From the NCBI RefSeq assembly GCF_000974445.1, contig NZ_BBOJ01000018.1, forward strand, positions 124,001-188,000: a stretch of 64,000 nucleotides of DNA. The letters are read 5' to 3'. Below are positions 50,647 to 59,553 of this stretch, one piece after another (positions within the stretch are counted from its first letter, which is position 1; each line of letters opens with the position of its first letter). The DNA is from Lentzea aerocolonigenes. GTDB taxonomy: Bacteria > Actinomycetota > Actinomycetes > Mycobacteriales > Pseudonocardiaceae. The position numbers were made by a program, and so were the translations under genes. The notes under the pieces are model-generated. The model was not told the DNA's origin. It ran no database searches and worked only from the letters and a program-made list of their open reading frames with translations.

Positions 50647-51366
50647 ATGACGCGAACAGCAGTGGTGACCGGCGGCGGCACGGGCATCGGCAAAGCGGTG
50701 GCGGCCCGGCTCGTGGAGCAGGGTCTGGACGTGGTGATCACGGGCAGGCGGGAGGACGTCCTGAAGGCGGCGGCCGAGGAGATCGGCGCGCGGGCGGTGG
50801 TGTTCGACGCGGCCGATCCGGACGCGGTCCAGGCGGCGTTGAGCGATCTGCCGGCGCAGGTGGACGTCCTGGTGAACAACGCGGGCGGCAACATGACCCG
50901 GCGGCTGCCCGCGCCGGAGAACCTGGCGGACGTGCGGAACCTGTGGCTCGCCAACTACGAGTCCAACGTGGTCAGCGCCGTCCTCGTGACCACCGCGCTG
51001 GAGCCGCGGCTCGCCGACAACGCGCGCGTGGTGACCATCGGCTCGATCGCGGGCCGGCGCGGTTCGGGTGCCTACGGCGCGGCGAAGGCGGCGGTCGAGG
51101 CGTGGACGGCCGACCTCGCGTTCGCGGTGGGAGCGCGGGGGATCACGGTCAACGTGGTGTCACCCGGCGTCACCCAGGACACCGAGTTCTTCGGTGGAAC
51201 GCTCAGCGAGGAGCGGCGCAAGAAGCTCGTCGGCAACCCGGCGAACGGCCGCGCGGGCACGCCCGCGGACATCGCCGCGGCGGTGGCGTTCGTGACCTCA
51301 CCGGAGGCCGGGCACATCACCGCGCAGGTCATCGGGGTGAACGGCGGAGCCGGGCTCGGACGCTGA
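50647..51366 (+). CDS. Short-chain dehydrogenase/reductase
   Basis: 239 residues from the ATG at 50647. TGGGTGIGKA is the dinucleotide-binding motif, NNAGG the structural motif, and S..(11)..YGAAK the active-site Ser-Tyr-Lys set (IGSIAGRRGSGAYGAAK). It probably reduces or oxidises a carbonyl or alcohol with NADP. Substrate unknown. The 3' end overlaps the convergent DedA gene by 38 bases. Confidence 0.92.
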   Translation: MTRTAVVTGGGTGIGKAVAARLVEQGLDVVITGRREDVLKAAAEEIGARAVVFDAADPDAVQAALSDLPAQVDVLVNNAGGNMTRRLPAPENLADVRNLWLANYESNVVSAVLVTTALEPRLADNARVVTIGSIAGRRGSGAYGAAKAAVEAWTADLAFAVGARGITVNVVSPGVTQDTEFFGGTLSEERRKKLVGNPANGRAGTPADIAAAVAFVTSPEAGHITAQVIGVNGGAGLGR

Positions 51367-51928
51367 ACGCGATCACCGCGAGCAGCACGACCAGCAACGC
51401 GATCCACGAGAACTCGGCGAGGTAGTGCTCGGCCGCCTCGCCGACGAAGTAGACGACAGCGGTCGTGCCGCCGGCCCACGCGATGCCGCCAGCCGCGTTG
51501 GCCAGCAGGAACTTCCCGTAGTGCATGCCCATCGTGGCGGCGAGCGGACCGGACAGGATCCGCAGCAACGCCACGAACCGGCCGAAGAAGACCGCCCAGG
51601 CGCCGTGCCGTTCGAACAGCGCCTGGGCGCGATCGACCTTCTCGGCGTCGAAGTGACGGGGGAACCTCTCGCCCGCCCATCCGAACACGCGCGGCCCGAA
51701 CCGTTTGCCCAGCGCGTAACCGGTGCTGTCGCCGATGATCGCCCCCGCGGACGCGACCGCGCCGACGACGACCGGTGAGATGCCGTCGTGGTGCGAGGCC
51801 ATCAACGCCGCCGTGACGAGGACGATCTCGCCCGGCAGCGGGATGCCGATGCTCTCGATGCCGACCACCAGCCCTACGACGACGTAGACCAGCACCGGTG
51901 GGATGGTGTGGAGCCACTGGGTCAGCAC
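51329..51928 (-). CDS. DedA family membrane protein
   Basis: 199 residues from the GTG at 51928, preceded by AGGAGG at 8-base spacing; an ATG at 51997 would add 23 residues without a ribosome-binding site. The DedA features are SIGIPLPGEIVLV and FFGRFVALLRILSGPLAATMGM, the latter with the conserved FGRF..R....G segment. DedA proteins are lipid scramblases or transporters (for example of undecaprenyl phosphate) in the membrane. Divergent from the HTH-NACHT gene. Confidence 0.9.
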   Translation of the reverse strand: MLTQWLHTIPPVLVYVVVGLVVGIESIGIPLPGEIVLVTAALMASHHDGISPVVVGAVASAGAIIGDSTGYALGKRFGPRVFGWAGERFPRHFDAEKVDRAQALFERHGAWAVFFGRFVALLRILSGPLAATMGMHYGKFLLANAAGGIAWAGGTTAVVYFVGEAAEHYLAEFSWIALLVVLLAVIAFSVRARLRRSPR

Positions 51929-52016
51929 GTGATCGATCTTCCTCCTGCGGCGGAATCCGTGCAGCGGTCTCAGGTCCGTCGATAAGGTGTTGATCATTCG
52001 GGACCAAGGGGGCGGC

Positions 52017-54110
52017 GTGACCAGCCAGTTCGGCGTGCTGTTGCGTCAGTTGCGGCGGCAGGCGGGGTTGAGCCAGGAAGCGTTGGCCCATCGTGCCCGC
52101 GTAGGAATCCGAACGGTGCGCGGGTTGGAGACCGGCGAGCGGACCAATCCGAACGTCGAGACCATGCGGGCGCTGGCTGGCGCGCTCGGGCTGACCGGGG
52201 CCGAGCGGGCCGAGTTCTTCGCCGCCGCCGGACGTGACGAGCCGGTCCAGGCCGAGCCGGTGCGGTTCGACCCGCTGGCCGAGGCCGCGGAGACGTTGAA
52301 GGTCGCGGTCGAGGCGCGCTGGCGGAGGGAAGAGGAGCAGCGGCAGATCCACGACCCGGTGCCACTGCCCGTGCGGTGGGACGGGGCACCTGCGGAGCTG
52401 CAGGACAGCTGGCTCAACATCGGCGGAGAGGCCGACCTCGGCGGGCGGTTGGACCAGGTCGTCGAGGTCTACCGGAAGGTCGGGTCGCGGCGGCTCGTGG
52501 TCCTGGGACGCGCGGGAGCCGGGAAGACCGTGCTGACCACGCGGTTCGTTCTCGACCTGCTCAAGGCGCGGGACACGACCGACCCGGTACCGGTGATCTT
52601 CAGCCTCGGGTCGTGGCACCCGGAACGGATCGGGCTGCGCGACTGGATGGCCGAGCAGCTCATCCGCGACCACCCGTTCCTCGAGGCGCCGGGGCCCAGC
52701 GGCGGGACGGTCGCCGCGGCGCTCGTCGACGCGCAACGGGTGCTGCCCGTGCTGGACGGGTTCGACGAGATCGCCGCCGGATTGCACCGACCGGCGCTCA
52801 ACGCGCTGAACACCACCACTCTGCCGTTGCTGCTCACCAGTCGTGTGGACGAGTACCGCGACGCGGTTGAGGGCACGGACGTGCTGACCTCGGCGGCCGC
52901 GGTGGTGGTGGCCGACCTGACGTCCGACGATTTAGCTGACTACCTGCCACGAACCACGCGCAAGAAGGTGTGGAAGCCGGTGCTCGACGAGGTGCGCGAC
53001 GGTGGGCCGTTGGCGAAGGTGCTGGTCACACCGTTGATGGTGGCGCTCGCGCGGCGCATCTACAGCGACACCCCTGACCACGACCCGGCTGAGCTGCTGC
53101 GGTTCCACGACGCCGACGAGATCGAACGGCACCTGCTCAGCAGCTTCGTGCCCGCGGTCTACGGGACCGACGCCGAACGCGTGCGGCCGTGGCTCGGCCA
53201 TCTCGCCGATCATCTGACCGAGCTGGGGACGCACGACGTCGAGTGGTGGCGGTTCGGCACGTCGTCGAAGGTCACCGGAGTGGGCGTCGGGCTCGCCGTC
53301 GGCCTGGCGGACCTGCTGCTCGAAACCCCCGTGGTCGGTGCCCTGACCACCAGGGGAGTGCTGTTCGCGGCGATGATCGGACTGGTCACCGGCCTGATCT
53401 TCGGTGTGGCGCACTGGCACGCGGCCCGGACGGCGCCGCTGGAACCCGTGCGCACACGACTGCGGCTGCGCGGCCGTGCCACCACGCGGGTGTGGTCGCG
53501 AGGCCTGCTCGGGCTGGCGTTCGGCGCAACGGTCGGTGCCGGCTACGGCCTGGTGCGGGCGATGGCGTTCTGGCTGGCCACCCCCGGTTCCGTGATGACG
53601 GCAGGGGTGCTGGTCGACGTCGGTGTGTTCGCCCTGGTGTTCGGGCTCGGAGCCGGACTGGTCTTCGCCGTCATCGCCGCGTTGGAGGCACCGCTGGACG
53701 TGCGTTCGGCGGGCGGTCCGGACGAACTGCTGGCGGTCAACCGGCGTGCCGTGCTCGTGCTGGGCGCGGTGACGGTTCCCCTGTTCGCGCTGTTCGTCGT
53801 GGCTGCGACCGGAGTCGTCATCAGCGGGTTGGTCGTCCTGCGGTTCGAGGTCGCCTGGAGTCCCGCGACGGCGTTGCTGATCGGGGTCGTCGGAGGTGCC
53901 GGGGGTGGCCTGGCCTACGGGCTGAGCCTGACCGCGTGGGGCCAGTGGGTGCTGTTCGCGCGCCTCTGGTTACCGCTGACCGGGCGCCTGCCGTGGCGGT
54001 TGCCGGCGTTCCTCGACGACGCCTACCGGCGTGGCGTGCTGCGGCGCGCGGGTGCGGTCTACCAGTTCCGGCACGCGCGGCTGCAGGAGCACTTCGCACG
54101 TTTGCGCTGA
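52017..54110 (+). CDS. HTH-NACHT-transmembrane protein
   Basis: 697 residues from the GTG at 52017 (AAGGGGG upstream). XRE helix-turn-helix at about 4-60 (AGLSQEALAHRARVGIRTVRGLE). NACHT NTPase from about 145: Walker A GRAGAGKT at 154-161, Walker B VLPVLDGFDEI near 246, which has the DGFDE form typical of NACHT. From about 425 to 660 come at least six glycine-rich hydrophobic segments. STAND NTPases of this shape act as signal-triggered switches; several bacterial NACHT proteins give phage defence. Here DNA-binding and membrane parts are in one chain. Neighbours are an ESX-like set. Confidence 0.85.
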   Translation: MTSQFGVLLRQLRRQAGLSQEALAHRARVGIRTVRGLETGERTNPNVETMRALAGALGLTGAERAEFFAAAGRDEPVQAEPVRFDPLAEAAETLKVAVEARWRREEEQRQIHDPVPLPVRWDGAPAELQDSWLNIGGEADLGGRLDQVVEVYRKVGSRRLVVLGRAGAGKTVLTTRFVLDLLKARDTTDPVPVIFSLGSWHPERIGLRDWMAEQLIRDHPFLEAPGPSGGTVAAALVDAQRVLPVLDGFDEIAAGLHRPALNALNTTTLPLLLTSRVDEYRDAVEGTDVLTSAAAVVVADLTSDDLADYLPRTTRKKVWKPVLDEVRDGGPLAKVLVTPLMVALARRIYSDTPDHDPAELLRFHDADEIERHLLSSFVPAVYGTDAERVRPWLGHLADHLTELGTHDVEWWRFGTSSKVTGVGVGLAVGLADLLLETPVVGALTTRGVLFAAMIGLVTGLIFGVAHWHAARTAPLEPVRTRLRLRGRATTRVWSRGLLGLAFGATVGAGYGLVRAMAFWLATPGSVMTAGVLVDVGVFALVFGLGAGLVFAVIAALEAPLDVRSAGGPDELLAVNRRAVLVLGAVTVPLFALFVVAATGVVISGLVVLRFEVAWSPATALLIGVVGGAGGGLAYGLSLTAWGQWVLFARLWLPLTGRLPWRLPAFLDDAYRRGVLRRAGAVYQFRHARLQEHFARLR

Positions 54111-54118
54111 TCACCGGT

Positions 54119-54138
54119 ACCGGCCACAGGTGGCCGGT
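54119..54138. terminator. Hairpin after the HTH-NACHT gene
   Basis: ACCGGCCA (54119-54126) pairs with TGGCCGGT (54131-54138) around a 4-base loop, nine bases after the stop codon. Probable terminator separating it from the ESX-like operon. Confidence 0.55.
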
Positions 54139-54209
54139 CGGGTGGCCTGGTCCCTCGTTCGGTTCGGCTGTGATCGTTTGCCGGGCCGGACGAGGGAGGG
54201 AACACAGGG

Positions 54210-55304
54210 GTGTCAGGCAACGAGTCACCGCCGAGCCAGATCAACTGGGAGGCGTACAGCCACGAAGAGCTGCACCGGATGCTGTGGCAGGACGCCGACG
54301 TCGCCGACGTGAGCACGGTCGCCGACGAGTGGACGCGCCACCGCGCCGCGCTGGACACGCACGCCGAGGTGCTGCGCGAGCAACGGACCGCGTTGCTCGA
54401 CGGGTGGACCGGCGCGGCCGCGGAGGAGGCAGGAGCCCGGCTGGCCGCGCTGGCCGAGCGGATCGAGAAGATCAGCGCACTGTGCGCGGCGGGACAGCGG
54501 GCCGCGCAGGACTCCGCCGACGCGCTGGCGGCGGCGCGGGCCGCGATGCCACCGCCGCCGGACGGGACGACGACGCCGACAGCGTTGGCCTTGCCGACTG
54601 CGCCGACGCCGTTGGGCTCGCCGACCGCGCCTGCGCCGTTCGCCTTGCCGACGGCACCCGCGGCCGCGCCGTTCGCCTTGCCGACCGCGCCCGCAGCGTT
54701 CACGCCCACCACGTTCGCTCCGTTCACGCTGCCGAGCGCACCGGCTCCGATGTCCCTGCCGAGCGCCCCCACCGTGCCCGCCGGCACCTCGGGCTTCTAC
54801 TTCTACTTCGGCGCCGCCGCGGCCGACCAGCAGAAACAGCAGGCCGTCCGCACGATGCAGACCTACGAGTCGAGTCTGAACGGCAGCGGCCGCCTCATCG
54901 ACGACGCCCGCGCCAACGTCCCGCAGGCCGCTCCGTCACCGCGCCCTGCCGCACCGGCCGTGAAAACCCCGAGCTCCGGCGGCGTCCCGTGGCAACGCCT
55001 CGTGAGCGGCACCAGAGGCCCGGTGATCGGCGCCGCCACCCCGGTCAGCCAGCAGGTCGGTCAGCCGCTCAGCCCCGGCCTGCGCACCGGTGTCACCGGC
55101 CCGCACGCCGGCCTGACCGCGACCGGTCCGTTCACCGCGGACACCCGCGCGACCGCCCAGAACAACGCGATGGCGTCACCACCGCCCGGTGCCGCGCGCA
55201 AGGACGACGACCAGACGCACGAGAACCAGATGCCGACGCTCGACCACGACCTGTTCGCGGTGAACGAGCGGGTGTCTCCGGCGGTCATCGGGGAGGAGTC
55301 GTGA
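54210..55304 (+). CDS. PPE/WXG-like ESX-type secreted protein with Ala/Pro repeats
   Basis: 364 residues from a GTG at 54210 with GAGGGAGGG upstream. The helical N-terminal domain (about 10-110) carries INWEAYSHEELHRML and LLDGWTGAAAEEAG, a WxG turn as in WXG100/PPE domains. A low-complexity stretch follows (about 115-195) with repeats like PFALPTAPAA, then a disordered Pro/Ala tail. Probable substrate of a type VII system. It is the first gene of a seven-gene run with overlapping or nearly abutting ends. Confidence 0.78.
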   Translation: MSGNESPPSQINWEAYSHEELHRMLWQDADVADVSTVADEWTRHRAALDTHAEVLREQRTALLDGWTGAAAEEAGARLAALAERIEKISALCAAGQRAAQDSADALAAARAAMPPPPDGTTTPTALALPTAPTPLGSPTAPAPFALPTAPAAAPFALPTAPAAFTPTTFAPFTLPSAPAPMSLPSAPTVPAGTSGFYFYFGAAAADQQKQQAVRTMQTYESSLNGSGRLIDDARANVPQAAPSPRPAAPAVKTPSSGGVPWQRLVSGTRGPVIGAATPVSQQVGQPLSPGLRTGVTGPHAGLTATGPFTADTRATAQNNAMASPPPGAARKDDDQTHENQMPTLDHDLFAVNERVSPAVIGEES

Positions 55305-55594
55305 CCGGCTTCGAGGTCGCACCGGACCGGCTGCAGGACCGGATCAAGACCCTGACCAGGCTCGCGGCGCTGACCGGTGACCTGGTGGCGACCGCGAGCA
55401 GGCTCGCCGAGCGGCAGCCGTTGCTCGGCACCGCTCCGCCCGCCCGTGACCTGTCGCACCGGCTCAAGGAGGCGGGCTCCGGGCTCGCCGGCGAGGTGAA
55501 GGCCGCCGAGCGCGAGGTGCGGGAGTTCCAGGACATGCTCGCCCAGATCAGGACCTCGTACCTCGAGGCCGACGCCGGGCAGGTGGCGCGATGA
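55301..55594 (+). CDS. Small helical ESX-associated protein (WXG100-like)
   Basis: 97 residues from the GTG at 55301 (4-base overlap). Two long amphipathic helices are predicted (DRLQDRIKTLTRLAALTGDL and LAGEVKAAEREVREFQDML) without a clear WxG turn. The size, position between a PPE-like gene and an EspG-like gene, and coupling suggest a partner of the PPE-like protein. Function not shown. Confidence 0.7.
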   Translation: MTGFEVAPDRLQDRIKTLTRLAALTGDLVATASRLAERQPLLGTAPPARDLSHRLKEAGSGLAGEVKAAEREVREFQDMLAQIRTSYLEADAGQVAR

Positions 55595-56208
55595 TCGCCT
55601 TCGACCTCGTGGAGATGGACCTGCTCGCCACCCACGCCGGGGTGCGGTGGCCGTTCCCGTTGCGCGTGCCGTCGTTCGGCAGGCTCGCGGACGAACGGGC
55701 CGCGCTGCTGTCCGAGGCGGGCCACGCGTTGCAGGCGCGTGGGCTGGCCGAGGCGCACGGACCGGTCGGCGTGGCCGCGGAACTGGTGACGGCGCTGCAC
55801 GAGCACACCGCCGTGGTGGACCTCGTCGTGCCGGGCACGGGCGCGGTCGCGATGGTCTACGGCGACGACGCGCTCGTGTGCACGCAGTCCGGCAGCACGG
55901 TCCGGGTGACGCACGTCGAGGCCGAGACGCTGGGCGACGAGCTCGTGGCGCTGGTGCCGCACGCGAAACCCGCACAACTGATGCCGATCACCCTGCCGCC
56001 CGGCGCCGGGCTCGACTTCGAGGTCGTCGCGCAGGGACAGGCCGGAGTGGTCCGCGGCGGTCAGCGCGCAGAAGTGTCCTGGTTGGACGGTGCCGGTGGC
56101 CGGGTCAGGGTCGACGTGGGCGAGGACGGCTGGGTCAGCGTGAATCCCGTGCGGCACAACGACCTGGTTCGAGCGATCGGTGAGCTCGCCGCAGTGGCGC
56201 GAGCCTAG
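55591..56208 (+). CDS. EspG-like ESX secretion chaperone
   Basis: 205 residues from an ATG at 55591 (4-base overlap). It follows the EspG fold pattern: an opening strand FDLVEMDLLATHAGV, LVTALHEHTAVVDLVV and AMVYGDDALVCTQSGSTVRVTHVEAE in the central sheet, and a C-terminal helix. EspG proteins bind PE-PPE pairs in the cytoplasm and hand them to the ESX machine. Its place after the PPE-like gene fits that role. Confidence 0.75.
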   Translation: MIAFDLVEMDLLATHAGVRWPFPLRVPSFGRLADERAALLSEAGHALQARGLAEAHGPVGVAAELVTALHEHTAVVDLVVPGTGAVAMVYGDDALVCTQSGSTVRVTHVEAETLGDELVALVPHAKPAQLMPITLPPGAGLDFEVVAQGQAGVVRGGQRAEVSWLDGAGGRVRVDVGEDGWVSVNPVRHNDLVRAIGELAAVARA

Positions 56209-56222
56209 AAGAGGGGGAGAAA

Positions 56223-56567
56223 GTGGATCCAGCACAGTGGCTGGCGGACTACCAGGAACGCCTGGAACGCGTCGCGTACAGCGCGCGGTCGGCGAGCGCG
56301 AGTCTCGCGGAGGTCGGGGCGAGCGCGACCTCGCCACGCGGTGAGGTCACCGTGACGGTGAACGCCGGTGGCGTGCTCGGCGACGTCGCGTTGACGCCGG
56401 CGGCGCGCAAGCTCGACGTCGACACGCTCGCGGTGCTGATCGTCAGCACCGCGCGGGAGGCGCAACGGCTGGCGAGCGCCCGCATGACCGAGATCATGGC
56501 GGACTACCTCGGTGAGAGCGACGCGCTGCACCAGGTCACGAAACACCTCCCGGAGGCCGTGCGATGA
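56223..56567 (+). CDS. YbaB/EbfC family protein
   Basis: 114 residues from a GTG at 56223 with GGGGGAGAAA directly upstream. SPRGEVTVTVNAGGVLGDVALTP is the YbaB-type beta hairpin region, followed by a helix (TLAVLIVSTAREAQRL). YbaB proteins are nucleoid-associated DNA binders, but in actinomycete ESX-like loci such genes are common with unknown role. It overlaps the next gene by four bases. Confidence 0.8.
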   Translation: MDPAQWLADYQERLERVAYSARSASASLAEVGASATSPRGEVTVTVNAGGVLGDVALTPAARKLDVDTLAVLIVSTAREAQRLASARMTEIMADYLGESDALHQVTKHLPEAVR

Positions 56568-56863
56568 GCTTCACCGTCGACCACGAGCAGCTGCGCGGTC
56601 ACGCCGCGACGCTCGCCGGGTGCGCGGACCGGTTGTCCGCCACCGGAAAGCAGCTCCCCGACCAGCTCGGCCAGGACTCGCTGGGCTCGTTCGCGCAGTT
56701 CCTGACCTCGGGCCTGGGCGCGGCGATGGGGGAGACGCTCGCGGCCTGCGCCCATGTCGCATCCACAATGGACAAGGTGGGCGCCGGTCTGCGGCAGACC
56801 GCCGACACCTACCAGCGCACCGACGACGACAACGTCGTGAACCTCACCGGGGCCGCCCGATGA
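56564..56863 (+). CDS. WXG100-like ESX target protein (DUF2580 type)
   Basis: 99 residues from an ATG at 56564. It begins FTVDHEQLRGHAATLAGCADRL and ends with a helix ASTMDKVGAGLRQTADTYQRTDD, the pattern of the ESX-1 secretion-associated DUF2580 proteins. Helix-turn-helix hairpin without a strict WxG. Presumably exported or part of a heterodimer with the next gene product. Confidence 0.78.
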   Translation: MSFTVDHEQLRGHAATLAGCADRLSATGKQLPDQLGQDSLGSFAQFLTSGLGAAMGETLAACAHVASTMDKVGAGLRQTADTYQRTDDDNVVNLTGAAR

Positions 56864-57636
56864 CCGCCACCACGACGGACGCGGGCACGATCGCCGCGCT
56901 GCTGAACGAACTCCGCACCACCACGAACGCCATCGCCGGTGACCAGTGGCTCTCCTCGGGCCTCGCGGGCACCCCCAAGGCCGACATCAGCCGGCTCGGC
57001 TCGAACGACAAACCGTTGCAGGCACTGGACAGCGCGGGCGTCGGCTTCCTCACGCCGATGATCTCGTTCCTCGAAGAGCCGCTGAACCAGTTGCGCGGCA
57101 ACCCGGACGGCGTCGGGCAGGGTGCGAGCGAGTTCCAGAACGCGGCCAGGTCCGCCACCTCACTGGCCGAGGAGTACAGCTCCAAGGCGAGCAGCGAGAC
57201 GAGCGGCTGGTCCGGTCAGAGCGCGACCGACTACGCCAAGACCGGCAAGGAGATCGCCGACGGCGTGTTGTCCGTCGCCGAGACCGCGCTGACCAACGCC
57301 ACCGCGCTGATCAAGGCGGGCGAGGTGGTCGCCCAGGTCGTCGCCGAGGTGACCCGGCTGATCACCGAGGCGATCGGCAAGATCGTGCCGATCATGACCG
57401 AGGCGATCGCGGCGGCACCGGCGACGTTCGGGCAGAGCATCGCCGTGGCGATCCCGCAGTGCGTGCAGATCGCCGTCGAGTGCGGGGCGCAGATCGCGGT
57501 CAAGCTCGGTGAGCTGCTCGCGAGCGGCGAGAACCTGATCAAACTGGTCGAGGGCGCGCAGGCCGTGCTGAAGATCGTGAAGCAGGCGCTCTCGGTGATC
57601 GGCGACAAGAGCACCTCGGCGGAGGCGGCCTCGTGA
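56860..57636 (+). CDS. WXG100-domain protein with C-terminal helical extension
   Basis: 258 residues from the ATG at 56860 (4-base overlap). SGWSGQSATDYAK near residue 120 has the WxG turn flanked by long helices (EFQNAARSATSLAEEYSSK before it). A hydrophobic helical stretch runs from about 150 to 245 (LIKAGEVVAQVVAEVTRLI, FGQSIAVAIPQCVQIAVECG), which could insert into membranes. It resembles large WXG-domain effectors or scaffold proteins without a known toxin domain. Confidence 0.75.
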   Translation: MTATTTDAGTIAALLNELRTTTNAIAGDQWLSSGLAGTPKADISRLGSNDKPLQALDSAGVGFLTPMISFLEEPLNQLRGNPDGVGQGASEFQNAARSATSLAEEYSSKASSETSGWSGQSATDYAKTGKEIADGVLSVAETALTNATALIKAGEVVAQVVAEVTRLITEAIGKIVPIMTEAIAAAPATFGQSIAVAIPQCVQIAVECGAQIAVKLGELLASGENLIKLVEGAQAVLKIVKQALSVIGDKSTSAEAAS

Positions 57637-58682
57637 AGCGACTCACCGCCGTGGTCTGCGCGTTCGTGCTCCTCGGCGTCGCGCCCGCGAAGGCCGACGA
57701 CGCCGTGCGGACCGTGCTCGACCAGTACGCAGCCCAGGCAGGACCGGGCGTCGCCGTGCACACCGCGCGGTACACGCTCTCCGCGGGCACCGGGAAGATC
57801 AACGAACAACGCGCGATCACCGCGTCCGACCACTTCCGGATCGGCAGCCAGACCAAGACGTTCACCGCGGCGGTGGTCCTCCAGCTCGTCGACGAGCACC
57901 GCGTCGAGCTGGACGCACCGATCTCGCGGTACCTGCCCGGTGTCGTCAGCGGCAACTACAACGGCGACGTGATCACCGTCCGCCAGCTCCTGCAGCACAC
58001 CAGCGGCCTCGTTCGCGACGTGCGTGACGCACGGGCGAACCCGGACGGCACGTTCTCCCTCGCCGAGCTGGTCCGCTCCGCGATGGACGAGCCCGCGCAG
58101 TCCGCGCCCGGTGCCGCGCTGAACTACTCCAACGTCGGCTACCTGGTGCTGGGCCTGCTGATCGAGAAGATCACCGCGAAGCCGGCGGGCACCGTGATCA
58201 CCGAGCGGATCATCAGCCCGCTCGGCCTCACGCAGACCGCCTTCCCCGCGCCAGGGGATCGCGCGCTGAGCACCCCGTTCCTCAACGGGTACATCGGTGG
58301 CCGCCTGGGCCCGTTCTTCTTCTGGACCGAGGCGACCACCAGCCAGGAGCTGTCGTTCTGGAGCACCGCCGGCGCGATGTCATCCACTTTGGACGACATC
58401 CGGCGGTTCTACCGGGCACTGCTGGGCGGCCAGGTCGTCTCACCGGCGGCGCTGGCGGAAATGCGCCGCACGGTCAGCTCCTACGGCCTCGCGCTGGCCG
58501 AGGTGCCGCTGACGTGCGGGGGAGTGGCGTGGGGTCACAACGGATCGTTGCCCACCGGCCACTACTCGCTGACGCTGGCCACCGACGACGGCCGGTCCGT
58601 GTCGGTCGTGACCAACACGAACCAGCCCGGCTCACAGCCGTCCGCCATCGCGGTGGCGGACAAGGCTTTGTGCACTAGCTAG
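57633..58682 (+). CDS. Secreted serine hydrolase, beta-lactamase/D-Ala-D-Ala carboxypeptidase family
   Basis: 349 residues from the GTG at 57633 (4-base overlap). A signal peptide ends PAKA near residue 20. Active-site motifs: SQTK (SxxK), YSN (YxN) and HNG in place of the KTG box. LLQHTSGL is the usual family marker. It probably hydrolyses peptidoglycan peptides or other amides or esters at the cell surface. Being last in the ESX-like run, it may remodel the wall for secretion (inference). It overlaps sucD by 8 bases at the convergent end. Confidence 0.9.
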   Translation: MKRLTAVVCAFVLLGVAPAKADDAVRTVLDQYAAQAGPGVAVHTARYTLSAGTGKINEQRAITASDHFRIGSQTKTFTAAVVLQLVDEHRVELDAPISRYLPGVVSGNYNGDVITVRQLLQHTSGLVRDVRDARANPDGTFSLAELVRSAMDEPAQSAPGAALNYSNVGYLVLGLLIEKITAKPAGTVITERIISPLGLTQTAFPAPGDRALSTPFLNGYIGGRLGPFFFWTEATTSQELSFWSTAGAMSSTLDDIRRFYRALLGGQVVSPAALAEMRRTVSSYGLALAEVPLTCGGVAWGHNGSLPTGHYSLTLATDDGRSVSVVTNTNQPGSQPSAIAVADKALCTS

Positions 58683-59553
58683 TCAGGACGGCACGTGCCA
58701 GGGCGGCGGTTTCGGACGGCGTCCTGCCGACCTCGATCCCCACCGCCTCCATGGCCTGCTTCTTGGCTTGCGCCGTGCCCGAGGACCCCGAGACGATGGC
58801 GCCCGCGTGGCCCATCGTCTTGCCCTCGGGCGCGGTGAAGCCGGCGACGTAGCCGACCACCGGCTTCGAGACGTTGTCCCGCACGAACTCCGCCGCCCGT
58901 TCCTCCGCGTCACCGCCGATCTCGCCGATCATCACGATCAGCTCGGTCTCCGGATCGGCCTCGAACGCCGCGATCGCGTCGATGTGCGTCGTGCCGACGA
59001 TCGGGTCGCCGCCGATGCCGACGCACGTGGAGAAGCCGAAGTCCTTCAGCTCGTGCATCAGCTGGTAGGTCAGCGTGCCGGACTTCGACACCAGGCCGAT
59101 CGAACCGGGCTTGGTGATGTCCGCAGGGATGATGCCCGCGTTCGACTTGCCGGGGCTGATGATGCCGGGGCAGTTCGGCCCGATGATCCGCGTGCCCGAG
59201 TCTTCGGCGTGGGCCCAGAACTGTGCCGTGTCGTGCACCGGGACGCCCTCGGTGATCACCACCGCGAGCCCGATCCCGGCGTCGATCGCCTCGATGACGG
59301 CGTCCTTCGTGAACGCGGGCGGCACGAACAGCACCGACACGTTCGCGCCGGTCTCCCGCATCGCCTCGGCCACCGTGCCGAACACAGGGAGCGTGACGTC
59401 GTCGAACCCCATTGAGGTGCCTGCCTTGCGCGCGTTCACGCCGCCGACGACCTGCGTGCCCGCCGCGAGCATGCGGCGGGTGTGCTTGGAGCCCTCCGAG
59501 CCGGTCATGCCCTGCACGACCACGCGGCTGTGCTCGTCGAGGAAGATCGCCAT
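58675..59553 (-). CDS. sucD: Succinate-CoA ligase (ADP/GDP-forming), alpha subunit
   Basis: 292 residues from the ATG at 59553. VVVQGMTGSEGSKHTRRM is the CoA-binding start, PNCPGIISPGKSNAGI a conserved loop, and MGHAGAIVSG holds the phospho-His. It couples nucleotide hydrolysis to succinyl-CoA formation or the reverse. The start shares one base with the stop of the sucC reading frame. Succinyl-CoA is a CoA donor for oxalate activation in some organisms, so location beside frc is suggestive. The longer frame to 60660 is caused by the sucC frameshift. Confidence 0.93.
   Translation of the reverse strand: MAIFLDEHSRVVVQGMTGSEGSKHTRRMLAAGTQVVGGVNARKAGTSMGFDDVTLPVFGTVAEAMRETGANVSVLFVPPAFTKDAVIEAIDAGIGLAVVITEGVPVHDTAQFWAHAEDSGTRIIGPNCPGIISPGKSNAGIIPADITKPGSIGLVSKSGTLTYQLMHELKDFGFSTCVGIGGDPIVGTTHIDAIAAFEADPETELIVMIGEIGGDAEERAAEFVRDNVSKPVVGYVAGFTAPEGKTMGHAGAIVSGSSGTAQAKKQAMEAVGIEVGRTPSETAALARAVLTS

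Noticed and set aside
53189..55594. A long frame through the NACHT and PPE-like genes
   Set aside because: Only its last 97 codons (from 55301) look like protein; the rest is a shadow of the two real genes.
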